In this document: positions 22,200-34,262 of the stretch, piece after piece
How the letters are laid out: every line of letters begins with the position of its first letter
Position numbering within the stretch: position 1 is the first letter of the stretch
Origin: Nymphaea colorata
Taxonomy: Eukaryota; Streptophyta; Magnoliopsida; Nymphaeales; Nymphaeaceae
DNA: 64,000 bases
Reading direction: 5' to 3'
Assembly: GCF_008831285.2 (NCBI RefSeq)
Contig: NC_045146.1
Coordinates: 10,118,972 to 10,182,971, forward strand
Translations under genes and position numbers: made by a program
The notes under the pieces: generated by a model
What the model saw: the letters and a program-made list of their open reading frames with translations, nothing else
What the model was told of the DNA's origin: nothing
Database searches by the model: none

Positions 22200-23545
22200 A
22201 GGTGGCACTCAGCTGCCTCTAGATTTGCATCACCTTCCTCAAGTGGAAGTCCAACTCGAGGGCATGGTCATAGAACTATTTGACAAGGATTATGATCGTA
22301 ATCACTGAAGCAAACAACAGTTCTTATAGGTCTTCGGGAAGAAATTCATATGAGAGTTCACATGTTGACCGCCGGTATGTTATGGAAGATCTCATAGACA
22401 AACTAATGAAGATAGGGACCATGAGATGTCATCTTCTTGGTATCAAAAGGATTCAAAAGGTATAGTCATGGTGATTATACAAGATATGACGGTGATCGTG
22501 ATCGGTCTAAGGCTGACAGACATTGGGCTGACGGATTCTTTCGAGATAAAAATGTTGATAGTGGAGGGCTAACAATTATACATAGTGACCAAGAGCACCA
22601 AAAGGATGTGGCTTACTCTAGTAGTAAGTAGAGAAGCATGACGAACAGGGAAAGTTCAGGGTTAGGGATAGACATAGAGATAGGAATGGAAGAGAAGATG
22701 ATAGAACTGATAACTGAAGGATCTCAAGCGATAACAAGAATGACCATTCTTCAAGGCATGAGATACATAGGGAGCCTAAAAGAATCTCAAATGCTCTTAG
22801 AAATGGCGATGATCATTTAAAAGAAACTGGTCATGGAAGCAAGATGCATGGAACTGGATGGGCAAAAGGAAGAAAGGGCGTCAGGGAGGAATGTGGATGA
22901 TGTCAAGGAACGTTTTAGCAGGGCGGAGCACTTGCAACCTGCATCAAAAACTTCTAGGTATATAGACCGTGAAGAGAAGATTGGCAAAAGTCATGAGAAA
23001 GATGTTTATACGGATGAGCACAATTCATTTGAGAAGAAGGTTAAACTATCCTAATTAGGCTATTGGAGCTATTGCAGATGATCTGGAACCCTCAAGATCG
23101 ACATATAGAACCAAAGACAAGTCTTCACCTAGTTCAAAGCAGTTGGAAAACCCAGCTTCCAAAGGGATTCTAGGGCCTCCCAGTTCTTCTGCAAGCATGG
23201 CTGAGGCTACAAACGATATAAATGCTGCAAAAGTTGCAGCAATGAAAACTGCTGAATTAGTGAACAAAAATCTCGTAGGCGTTGGTTACTTGTCCACGGA
23301 ACAGAAGAAAAATTTATTGTGGGGAAATAAGAAGAATGCTGCCGTGGAAGAGTCTGGCAACTGCTGGGACATGGCTTTGTTTTCTCATAAGGAACACCAA
23401 GAGAAATTCAACAAATTCATGGGTGTGAAGGGATCTAGAGAAGCAATACACTGCATGTGTGAGGTGGAGAGATGGCAGAACTGTAGGCCTCAGGCAATCG
23501 GGGCTGATGTCTTCAACTTTTGCAGGCACTGGGCTATTTAGGTAA
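22200..23545 (+). pseudogene. Intron-less pseudogene of an RSRC2-like SMAP-domain protein
   Basis: The C-terminal part (23143-23430) reads AAKVAAMKTAELVNKNLVGVGYLSTEQKKNLLWGNKK...SGNCWDMALFSHKEHQEKFNKFMGVKG. That is the SMAP domain of arginine/serine-rich coiled-coil protein 2 (RSRC2), a nuclear RNA-processing-associated protein. A terminal RRDGRTVGL-type motif follows in another frame (about 23468-23495). Upstream, frames rich in S/R/D/H (SPSSSGSPTRGHGHRT near 22240; GDRDRSKADRHW near 22490; RHEIHREP) fit the N-terminal RS/RD-rich region. The copy uses all three frames with many stops, and no introns are seen across about 1.3 kb, roughly full length, which points to a processed copy. I see no poly(A) tail. 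Confidence 0.7.
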
Positions 23546-23700
23546 CTCGCGAACCTACTTCTAGATTTAATTTTGTAACGTCTGTTGAATTCCCTATTTG
23601 CTTGATTGTTGAGGCCGAAGTGGTTTTACCATTTTGCATTTAGAGAGCATGTCTAGTATTGGCATTTAGTCATATGTTTAGATCCTTGTTCATGAATTGT

Positions 23701-26464
23701 TGAGCTGATCATTAAATGCTCGTTATACGTTGCCGACCATTTGTTAATGGTTGCATGTATTTGGCCCCAATGGTCATCCTTATGAGTGTTCTCGTCGAAT
23801 AATTCAATAAAAGAGGAGAACAATACATCACATGGCCAACGTGTGTCGATGTTATGTCAATTCAAATGGTGCGCTCTTAGTTTTGAAAAGTTTAAATAAT
23901 TATTCATTTTCTGATGTTTCTATTTGAGCGTATGGTGATAGAGAAATCCAGATCTCTCTTTTGATTAGCTCTTTGATATACCACGGAAAGCCGAGTTAGG
24001 TTAGCGTTGAGTGTCAATCTGTGTATCCTTAGGTGGATATAACTCTTTCCGTTGGTGTCGCGAGGATTAAAATAAATTTGTCAAGTTCTCCTCTTGCAGT
24101 GCTTCTTTAGTCCAAGGCTCATCTTTCAATGGACACGAGGCCACATTAATAATGAATTTCAAATCCAAATCTCAATTTAAAATCCAAATCTAATCTCCAA
24201 AGTTATATTCAATCTCATATCCATTTCACAGGTCCATTTCCTTAGTCCATGTTAGAATACTCATTTTCAATAAATTTCCAGATTTCAATAAAATGATTTT
24301 CAAATTACATTGGAGTTCATGCAGTTTACCAAGCCATATCTGTATCGAAATAAACCAGATTACAGATCTATATCCAAGTTTTATCTAAAATCAATTACTA
24401 AATTCAAAGTTCAAAACTCGTTTGCAAATAAACATATTTTTATATCTGTATCCAAATGATTTTGATCCAGATATGAATTCGATAAAAACTTATTTTCATA
24501 TCTAGAATCATTTTTAATGAAATCAGATTTCAAATTTGGATCCAAAATGATCAAATCCAAATAATACAATTTCCAAATGAATTTCTGAAAATCCAACAAG
24601 GTTACATGTGAGGATCGCGATCATGGTTTTAAAATGTCGTTGTGTTTTCCTCAAGCAACCTGCATCTTTTTTCTATTTTTAACATGTTCTTCTCGTTTGC
24701 AAATTAGAATTCAATTCTCGAGAGAACTTAGTACGTGCATCTTCATTATGGTATGTTTATCTCTCTTTTCTCTTTTTCAATTTTAATTCCATAATTTTTT
24801 GCGTTTGTTTTGGCATCATGCATAATAGATCACATTTATGTTTTCATTAGTCGTGCATAGCATATTTATTTTAACATGCACCGGATCACTCAACATACAC
24901 ATGCATCCCTTGTTCAAAACCTGACCAGGTCGGCTTAGTAGCATACCTTGAGGCATTAGTCCTGGTATGCGAAAACCTGAATCCTGTTTGGTCTTCACGT
25001 AAGAACCGTTTCAAACTATAGATTTCTAAATGTTTTCAAAATCAATTTCTTTAAATGATTTCAAAAAACCTAGGTCATGTAGAGATGGAGTCCCATCTTA
25101 GTTCGGTTCTCTGAGACCTAGCCGAAACCGGTCTTAGATCCCACTATATGTGAACCCGATCCCATAGCCTAAATCTAGTGAACTTCCTTAACATCCACAT
25201 GGGATAAATGTAGACCATATGAAGAATCATGTGATTTGAATAAGAACAAACTCAAATGCCCCAATCAAGCATGACCCTGGATAGATTCAAATTTCAAACT
25301 CAGTTTACGCAAGACGAAGCCCAGTTCTTTGACCGACGTAGCCTTAGTTATCGAAATATTGGATTTTAGTCAAATTTGATCTTAAACATGATCTGATCAT
25401 GAATTCGGATTAAGATCTCAACAATTGCCATGACAAATTATGAATTTTAGATTTCAGATCTCAGATTGTGGATCTTATAATTTAAATCTCAAGCTTTGGA
25501 TTTTGGATCTTGCATTCTATGTGATCACGGATTTTGGATCATAAATTTCAGATTCTAGATTTCAGATAATTTCATATGTTGGATTAGATTTCACATAATG
25601 AATCTGGAGTCATAAATCTCAGATTGTGGATAACAAATTATGGATTTTATTTAAGGGACATTGAATTTTGGATCTCAAACTTTAGACTTTGGATCTTGGA
25701 ACTTAGGTTTTGGATTTTAGATTTCTGTTCTCAGATAATAGACCTTAGGTCTTGCTCTTTGTATTTTAGATTTGAATTTTAGATTGGGATATCAGATTTC
25801 AGATCTGAAGCACTAGATTATGGGTTTTGAATCTCAGATTTTGGATTTTAGATATTGAATTTTTGTTCTCAAACTTTAGATTTTGGATCATGAATTCCAA
25901 TGACATGATATGACATCTTGGATTTTTATAACACCTCCGTTTTTAATTTAGAATAAGGGTTTTATAAATATCTCATATTCTAATCTCAATTTTCAGATTC
26001 GGATCCACATTTCCCTTTTAGTTCTATGTCCTACATTGCATTCCTAGTAGAGACAAGGCATCAGGTTTACATGACCTAGTTTCTAAAAGCATCATATTAG
26101 ATTTAGGACATCGATTTGCATTGATTTGTGAGGATTCAGACGTGAACAGACTGCAAATTGATCTCTTTTTGTTCATTAGTCCATTTCTAAGATCTATTTA
26201 GATTTTAAAACATGCATGACTTCAAAATTGAGGTACGTTTGTTTTCTTAGTTTTAGGATAACATTTCGACTTGAAATTAGAACATTTTATCTAGTCCTTG
26301 GTTTGATTATCCCTAGTAAAGGCACTAGGGATGGTCAAGCCTCATACCGACAGGTCAGGTCCTAACTCTCGGTATCCCGCTCAAGGAAATGAAGGTGAGT
26401 ATAGTAAATGATATCTCATTTGTTACGGTCTGCATGTAAGATTGAAAATTTTTACATGTAAACA
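23701..26464 (+). repeat. Long LTR-like repeat, copy 2 (2.76 kb)
   Basis: It starts TGAGCTGATCATTAAATG and ends ATGTAAACA, in the same orientation as copy 1 and similar along its length. It retains about 560 bp (24.35-24.9 kb) lost from copy 1 and has no insertion. The 25.4-25.9 kb part consists of degenerate GATTTTGGATCTCA-like units. No polypurine tract precedes it, no primer site follows it and no target duplication is obvious, so it could be a 3' LTR or a solo LTR. Confidence 0.6.
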
Positions 26465-28129
26465 CTTATGTTATGCTTTATTTTTTTGTTCTTTTCTTCT
26501 ATTTTCCATCATTTAGTTGTTTACTGTCGATGTTTGTGGTAATTTTTGGTTTCGTGGTTTTTATGGTATTAAGAGCTTATCTCATTGGGAACTCTTAAAT
26601 GTGGAATGAGGCTTGTTTCTTTTGTGATGGGGATGCCTCATATGTGATGATAAAGAGCTGGCACTGGTTTGAATTTATATCATACCATTGGAGATATTAT
26701 TTCATTCAAGCTCAGCCCCGATCAACCATGAAGGGGAGTACCTAGAGCTTTCACATCCACAAGGACAAGTAGTGAAGCACGGTTGTGGTTGTGAGCCCAT
26801 CTTTACTGGCCTTCCAGGGTGGGTTCTTTTGATCAGAAAAATTTTACCATTCAAAAGGACGCTGAGGTTATTTCACTGTGGGAAAACATTGTGAAACTGC
26901 CAGTCTGCCAGAAAGGCAATAGGCATTGCTATTTTTCCCCCACAATATTATTTTTACTCTTTGATCCATTTTTGTATCTTGTGATCTTGTGTGAGCTTGT
27001 CTAGACAACTGACATAAAGGGATCGTGTTTGAGCTTTTTTTTGCGGTCTTACTTGATATGCCATGAATTGTTTGGTTTAGATGATAACAACTTCTACGAT
27101 TGCAGAGCAACTGGGTGGAGCTTGGTATCTTTTGTGCATTTATTATTGCAAGCGTGAAAATCCTTGTAGCAACTTTGGTTTTGCTTAAAATTCCATCATT
27201 TGCGTCTGTTTGAAACATCTATTGAATCATGCGTGACGCATGTCTATATTAAGAACTGATCATGGCATGCCATTTCACATGCACAATCCATCCTCTACAT
27301 AATTGTATATGCCGCTCTCATGCGAGTTTTTCCAATTTGTCTAGCTTTTTCTAAACTTCCTCACCATTTAAAAAATTAAATTTCTATAAGTTCATTATTT
27401 TATGGTAAAATGTGCTTTGCCTGTCAATCATGTTTTTGAGTTAAAAAATGGTAGGAAATTTTTAACGTTTAGGAAGTTTGTTTTCTTGAATGCACCATTG
27501 CACCTTGAGAATCTTATCGTATAGAGAGTTTTTGGTGATTAGAAGAAATGAATACCTTCATCTTAGAAATATTCATTTGATGAATGGGATGTTTTCTTGA
27601 TAGTGCTTAATTGGTTGGGAATTACCGTAATGCATTGCAATACTGGCATTAGGATCTGGTGCTTATCTTGTAAGATGCAGTTGAATGAATGTGTGTTATT
27701 GCATTTCAAAAGAACTAACTGAATTTTCATTCTATAACACTTTGAATCAAGAGTCTCTCCCTCTCTCTCTCTGAAATCTGGTAGCAAACTTGAACTCGTC
27801 AGTGTGTGTGAGCATGTGATCATGAAACTTTGGTCCAACCACATGACATGTTTCCGTTCTTATCAATCTGAAGCTAAACATTGCATCGCCTGTAAAGTTT
27901 CAGACTTTCTGCGTATGGAATGGCAGGCAGTTAGGCAAAGATTGGAACATAGAGTTCCCAAAATAATTGCAAGTCAGTGTTTCCGATATAATTTGATTAA
28001 CCAAATTAAATTTTGTCAAAGACCATAAGCAAAATGAAAAGAAGTAGGAAGGATAAAATCTTTGTAAGCAACCAAAAAACAGAAATGGGAAGAAGGAAAG
28101 AAACATGGCGAAGGCAAAACCCAACTTTC
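26465..28129. other. Unassigned sequence
   Basis: Mixed AT-rich sequence. An open stretch around 26815-26960 (VGSFDQKNFTIQKDAEVISLWENIVKLP) looks coding-like but I do not recognise it. A short CT run lies near 27753-27772. No gene can be supported. Confidence 0.25.
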
Positions 28130-28300
28130 ATTTCTTGCACTTCCCCTTTGGGGCTTGGGTCTCATGAATTTCTCTGCCCATAAACCATGTCTCGCGGACC
28201 TATCGCCAAGGTAAAAAGGGTGGTTACCAGACCACATGTCAACGACATACTCCCTCTTGCAGTAGATCTTCGCATCAATGTAAAATATCAAGTGGATCAT
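28130..28300 (-). pseudogene. Plastid-type ribosomal protein L31 (bL31c) fragment
   Basis: The minus strand encodes IDAKIYCKREYVVDMWSGNHPFYLGDRSA followed by a short EKF segment. It matches the plant nuclear-encoded plastid L31 pattern (EDAKVYCNGE...YVVDVWSGNHPFYLGxRSA...VEKF), with about a dozen residues between YCN and EYVVD missing. The transit peptide, the start and the C-terminal basic tail are not found, and the frame is lost after the conserved block. I take it as a degenerate partial copy. A diverged single exon cannot be fully excluded, but the deletion inside a conserved region argues against function. Confidence 0.6.
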
Positions 28301-28330
28301 CACTATAATTGTCTTCACTACTTCCACTAA

Positions 28331-30084
28331 AATATCGGCATAAATGTGCTAATATCATTCTCTAGTGATTGCTTACAAATAAATCAGGCCTTCCTTAGAC
28401 ACTAGCACATCACCACATCGGTAGCGTCCCAAGACATTGGACGGCTGAATTATTTGCTAGGTACACTACTTGCTTCATTGGAAAGTCATTATTATTCTAA
28501 ATCCATACATCTTAGCTACTTATACAAGTACATGATTCTTTATATATTTCAAAATAACTAGAAATGTTTGATTACCAATAATTCTGCCAACAATTCAATA
28601 ATTTTTGTGCTAGTAGTATATCCTCAGTTGACAAGAATTATATACATCAAACATGAGACCACATCATTGTAATTCAGCTGACAGACACAAATTGACTTCA
28701 TGAACTTACCAAACATAAGACCACTCAAGAGTTAACCAGCCTATAGACACAAGTTGAATTCAAGAACACATCATTTCCATGAAGCCTCCAAAAGGATCAA
28801 TTTGTGGTCTTTAACTGAATGACCCTATTTTAGATCTAACAATATGGAATTTTGCTGTGATTAATCTCCAAGAGGATGTCCATTTGAAATTGGTTGAGGC
28901 ATTTTAGGTTGCACCAATGTGCTGCGAAATTGATGCAACTGCCTTTGGGATGACAGAAGGATGTAAATATTTGGCCAAGGCAAGCTTTTGTTGACAATAT
29001 TGCCATTGACAAGTGGCATTTCTCTTAGTGCTATCATTAGTCGCTGCAGGTTTTCAAGCAATGAGCAGTAAGACATCAAGACAAACTAGATTAAGTGATG
29101 AGTAGAACATGCTTTATAAGACACCAAGCTAAGCCATAGCAACCAAATGGAGAAACTCAACATAGAATATATGCAAACTTGCTGTAAAATGGGGAACAAG
29201 TTGATAGAGCTAGCACTAGATTGATTATCATCAACGTGCTGCTACACATGATGATTGTCAACGTGGTCCTACAATTAACTTAAAATTATATAGTTGCTAG
29301 TAAATTTTGATTGCATGTTTTAAGTAAGTTTTCACAGACCAAGTCCATAAATACTTGTGGCATATCAGTGCAAACTTAGAGATACAAAAACAGCTATTAG
29401 CATCTACAACTTCCAAACAAGAAAGTTACTAAGAGATGTCAATGCAGCACAGTATGATAACCCATTATGAATGACATACAACATTATGCTCCATAACAAA
29501 TTGTCCAATTCTCTATGCATCCAACGCATTGAAAATCAAGAAAAAGTCAAGATTGGTCAATCTTTTAAAATTTAACTAACATTCTGACAACCATCAGAGC
29601 CTATAGTTGACTTAATATACAAGGAGACAAAGGAAAGAAGTTGTAAAAATCTAGTTTTCATTTGAATTCACTCAATCGAATAAAAAAATGGTAAGCTATA
29701 AAAGAAACGAAAAGAGCATAGGGAGACACTCCAGGAATGAACAATGGACAGAGGCTATCAAGGGCTACAACAGGGGCTGCCATGCAACCCCTCTCTTTGT
29801 GTTATGGAGAAAACGCGCACACACATAGAGGGGAGGGAAGGGAGGTGTCGCAGCGGTGTGTTCAGGGGGAAAGATGAGGAGAAAGAAAGCTCTCTCCATG
29901 TAGGGGAGGGAAGAGTGGGGAGATTTCGGGCCCCTTTCCTTTCTTTTCTTTTAATTTTGTTAAACAAATGGTTGTCTGATGCAAACAGATTCGACTGCCA
30001 CGACTCATCATATTGGGTACAATGAGACGCCGTTGTAATGGGAGAGCGTTTTATATGTCTATATTTCAAGGGAAAGAGAGAGCG
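28331..30084. other. Unassigned sequence with one exon-like ORF
   Basis: The minus-strand ORF 28861-29079 (SYCSLLENLQRLMIALREMPLVNGNIVNKSLPWPNIYILLSS...) reads like real protein and could be a 3'-terminal exon, but I do not recognise the family. The rest is AT-rich. The stretch 29780-29930 is GA-rich and low in complexity. Confidence 0.25.
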
Positions 30085-30356
30085 CAGTAGGTATTTGGTC
30101 CCTACATGCCAGGCTTGGTGGGAATCAACACCACCATCGATTTTTTTTTAGAACCAATGTGAAGATTATAATGGAAAAAATGGGAGAGAGACTGATTTTG
30201 AGAATGGCTAAAATACCCTCATAGAGAAATGAGAAATCTATGAGGAGAATTCATTGGTTTCCCACCCTTCTATCTCTCTCTCGCCCTCCCTATCTTTCAC
30301 ACGGAGGACCTCCGTTGCATCTCCTTGGTGAAGACATCGGCTATGGTAGGTGAGTA

Positions 30357-30392
<36 letters not shown>

Positions 30393-31320
30393 AATGGGCT
30401 TTCTCTCCATCTCTCTCTCTCCTTGAGAGCATTTCTGCATTGGTATGTGCTCTCTCGCCAACACAGTGAGAGGGCCCCTCCCTCACTGCCCAGGGAAAAC
30501 CGGGCTCTCCTGCCCAACAGAGTGAGAGATTGCCTCCTTCGTTGCATGGGGCATACCAGGTGCTCTCTTATTGTGTTGGTGAGAGAGAGCATACCAGATG
30601 CAGCAAGGGAGGGGCTCTCTCGCTATGTTGGGAGAGAGAGGGAGGCCCTCGCGACATTGGGTATGCCTGCACCCAACACACGAGAAGGGGAGGCTACGTA
30701 GGGTATGCCCACCCTCTGTGTCAGGCGCAGTGAAGAGGAGAGATAGGGAGAGAGAGAGGATGAGTAATGCTTCCTACACAGGCTCCCGCCGTAACTCTCT
30801 TTCTCGTTGTCTCACCCAACAAAACGACAGAGGGGGGCCCCTGCCGTAGCTCTTTCTGCTCCCTTCCCTCTCTGTTGGGCAGGCATGGAGCCCCCTTCGC
30901 TGCATCTGTTTCCTTTGGCTGCGTCGGGCGACACAGCTCTCTATTCTCCTTCCTCTATGTTAGGCACACCCGGTGCCCCCTGCCTGCATGAAACAATGCA
31001 GCTTTCTACTGCTTCCTCCCTCTGTCGGGCATGCTCCATGCAACAAGGGGCAGAGAGAGCTTTGTGTCAGGCAGTTATGCTCTCTCCCCCTTTCATTTTA
31101 TGTTTTGTTTTACTCTCCCTTTTATCTCTCTATATTTTGTTGTTTGTTTTTGTACTTAGAGGATTTGCTTGTTTTTGTAGGACTAGCTTGTTTTTGTAAT
31201 GGGACTTCTTGTCCCCAAATTTTGTTATATATTTCCATTTTATCGGCTCTCCCTCTATCTTTCTTTGCGCAAATAAAAGCTGCAGCCTCGTCTGTTTCAC
31301 ATATAAAGACAAGTTATTGA
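30085..31320 (+). mobile_element. Short element sharing both ends with the LINE at 39-60 kb
   Basis: 30085-30290 matches, on the opposite strand, the 5' end of the large LINE (60480-60330), including the shared phrase AGGCTTGGTGGGAATCAACA and the CATTGGTTTCC block before the CT-rich leader. 31085-31270 matches the LINE 3' end (39300-39140), including ACTTCTTGTCCC followed by AAATTTT(G/A)TTAT and CATTTTAT(C/T)GG. Order and orientation of both ends agree. Between them are a CT microsatellite and about 650 bp of GC-richer, repetitive sequence with no RT or endonuclease. An internally deleted, non-autonomous LINE derivative is the simplest reading. Confidence 0.5.
30358..30391. repeat. (CT)n microsatellite
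   Basis: About 17 uninterrupted CT units, within the CT-rich leader of the short LINE-like element. Confidence 0.95.
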
Positions 31321-31838
31321 CTTATTGCCCTCCCTCTCCCTCTCCCTATCTCTTTATTGTTCTTGTCAATGCTAAGAGTTTCTATCCATTTGGCACGTTT
31401 TGGTTGCTCCACGTAGAAAGAAGGTTAAAAATCTAAAAGTTGGTCACTATTTACAAATGTGGGCTTCTATTGAAAAGATTTAAGAAAGGATCTATAAAAG
31501 CTATCCTGTATTTTTACTTTTTATATCTAAAGTGAGATCAAGCAATTAAATAAAATAATATTGAAGTAACAGCATTTCATTCAAGTTGGATCCTTTTACA
31601 TCTTTGTACATAATTATATTTCCTTCATTGTTCTAAGATTTGGAGATTTGGATAATGTTTTATTTTCATACCAATAGATTTGATGTAGACCAAAAGATGC
31701 TTTGTTAGCAAGTGTGCAATCTTTGATGTAGTGCTTTAGCATGTTTGAGTTCTTTTATATAGTGTTATTTTATCTTCATATTCATTGTTAGAATTTTAAA
31801 AAAAAAATCCTTGTTTTTTATTAAATTTTGTTAAAGTA
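31321..31838. other. Unassigned AT-rich sequence
   Basis: CCCTCT-rich at the start, then AT-rich up to the first codon of the FAR1-like pseudogene. It could contain the old promoter of that gene; no motif can be defended. Confidence 0.25.
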
Positions 31839-34262
31839 ATGGATGTAGGACCAACAAAGAAGGTGATGAGAATGTTATTTGAAAGTGGACCAAGTAACAT
31901 TTGTGAAGGTATTGATAACATACCTAACATTGATATCATTGAGGATAATGAAGTAAAATTGGACAAATCTGTACATAACAAAGAAGAAAATGTTATGCCA
32001 AAAAATGATGGGTACACTCCAACTGTGCCTATTAATTGTACACCTTTAGTTGGTATCGAATTTAAAACTAATAAAGATGCTTTTGAGTTTTACCAATCAT
32101 ATGGAAATATGGATGAATTTAATGCTCGTATACATTCAATTAAGAAAAAACATAGTATATTCATGTGGAAACAATTGACATATAACAAAGAAGGTTTGAA
32201 GAGAAAAACACTGATGAAAAAAAGAAAAGCTTGCAACAGGATGTGATTGTCCAACAAAAGTTAACATTTTAGAGAAAAATGACAAAAAAGATTTGGTGTA
32301 TTAGTTCTACATACCTACAACATAATCATGTGTTACACTTTCCATCAAAGTTGAAAATGTTGAAAGGTGCACACAAATTTGATAAATAACACAAATTCGT
32401 TGTGAATACATGGATTGGTGCAGGTTTGAAGTCACACCAGGTTATATATGTTTTATCGCATGAAGTTGGTGGACTTCACAATACTTGATTTACTGAAGAT
32501 CAATAAAAGTTCATCTTAGAAGGCTGACAAAATTTTATCATGGAAGGGATTGTTAATATGTTGTAGATTATTTTAAAAAAAGAAGAAAATCCTGAATTTC
32601 ATTATGTTATTCAATTTAATTCGTTTAGACAACTTGAAAATTTCTTTTGGGTGGATGCATGAACCCAAGAGGATTATTACTATTTTGGAGATATGATTTC
32701 ATTTGATACAACTACACCATTTACTAGGATAAACCATCACTATCAAACAAATATATTTGGATGTGCTCTACTTATCACTAAAAAAGAAGCATCATTTGCA
32801 TGGGTATTTAATGAAGGTTGCAAGCAATGAAAGGAAAGTGCCTAGTAGTTATTATCACAGGTCAAGACCCTGCTATGAACTCTACAGTAAAGAAGGTAAT
32901 TCCACATTATATTCATAAGTTTTGCATTTGGCATACATATCAAAAAGTAACAAGACATGTCAGTCAGTTGTATAAACATGCAAAATTTCGTTACTTATGG
33001 GAGAAGTGATTATATCAATCAGAAAAAATTGAGGAGTTTGAAGCTCTATGGAGATTTAGTCACTTTATTTCCTACATTAGCAAACAATCATTGGGTTATG
33101 AAACTATACAATACTTATGCTAAGTGGGCTAAACCATAGACATCTACCACATTTATGGTAGGGATGTCAACCACGCAACACAATGAAAGCATGAACAAAT
33201 TTTTTAAGAAGTATGTTATCAAAAATACTCTTTTGGGTGAGTTTATTGCAAAGTTCGATGAAGCAGTTCAAAAACAAAGAGATAAAGAGTTAAACTGTGA
33301 CTGTGAATGAAGAATGAAATTATATGATTGGTGACAAATAGTGCTATGGAGATACACTTGAGAATATTTACTGCCACAATTTTTCATAAGTTAAGAGAAT
33401 AACTACTACACTAGCTTGGTTGTACAATTATGTTAACTTGTCATGGTGATTCAAAAAAAATTCATTGAACATGAGGAACAAAAGAATGAAAAAGCTAGAG
33501 AATAAGAGTTTACTTATGGTAAGATTTCCAAAGCATTATCCATTTGCACTTGTTTTTTATGGGAGTCATCTGGGATTTTATTTTATCATATTTTTTTGTA
33601 TGAATCATTTCAAGAAGTCTCATCTACTTATATTATGAAAGGATGGACAAGAAGTGCCAGAAGTGGTGTAGCACATGACATAGACTGTTCCAATCATGTA
33701 GTTGGAGTTAATGATTTATTGATGATAAAGAGACCCACATTATTCTGAAAAGCAAATAAGTGCATAGGTGCGGCACTCAAGTCACAACAATAATATGATC
33801 ATGTCACACAACCATTTGGTAAGTTTTTTGCAAAATTAGAAAGTATTATTCCTAAACTTTCAAGTGTAAATAAGAAATATAGTATTTTGCAGTCAAATAA
33901 CAATTTAACTATCCCAGTTCGAGAAAAAGTGTGTACAAAAGGTAGTGAAAAACAAATTGAATCATGCATCCATAAGAGAAAACCCTTAAGGATGTGTGCT
34001 ACATGATCATTCTGCTCATGACTCTCGAACTTGTGCTTTTAAGATAAAAATTAGGTAAGAATCTCATCCTTTTCTTTACTTATTTCTTTTCAACAATTTA
34101 TAGGACTATAACATTTTGTGCTATGATCTAATGTGGAAATGTATATTGTTGGTGCACTTCTATAAATACCATAGTTGGGAAGCCCAAATGATATATTATA
34201 CTTGTGAACAAAGTGGCCATGATAAATGTAATTGTCCTCAATTAAGAAACAACACTCAATGA
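31839..34262 (+). pseudogene. FAR1/FHY3-like (FRS or MULE-derived) pseudogene
   Basis: Domains appear in family order. A FAR1 zinc-binding N-terminus (PLVGIEFKTNKDAFEFYQSYG, near 32041) follows the ATG at 31839. The MULE transposase domain (FWVDA..QEDYYYFGDMISFDTT...INHHYQTNIFGCALLITKKEASFAWVF, 32645-32815; IITGQDPAMNSTVKKVIPHYIHKFCIWH, 32845-32940) has Gly where TDQD is usual. A SWIM-like CTCFLWESSGILFYH (33547-33592) has Phe at the third Cys. YIMKGWTRSARSGVAHDIDCSNHV follows near 33631, and a CCHC-like CEQSGHDKCNCP at 34203. Many stops and frameshifts break it. An intron-like GTAAGA...TTTATAG lies at about 34053-34102. FAR1 proteins are transcription factors derived from MULE transposases; a decayed transposase itself is the alternative. 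Confidence 0.72.

Noticed and set aside
9108-26464. The whole interval as one complete gypsy retrotransposon
   Set aside because: No gypsy gag, protease, RT or integrase is seen between the repeats, and no matching target duplication was found, so only LTR-like repeats are claimed.
30598-31199. Several overlapping plus-strand ORFs with Cys/His/Arg-rich sequence
   Set aside because: They come from GC-rich degenerate repeats in the short LINE-like element, change frame freely and have no domain.
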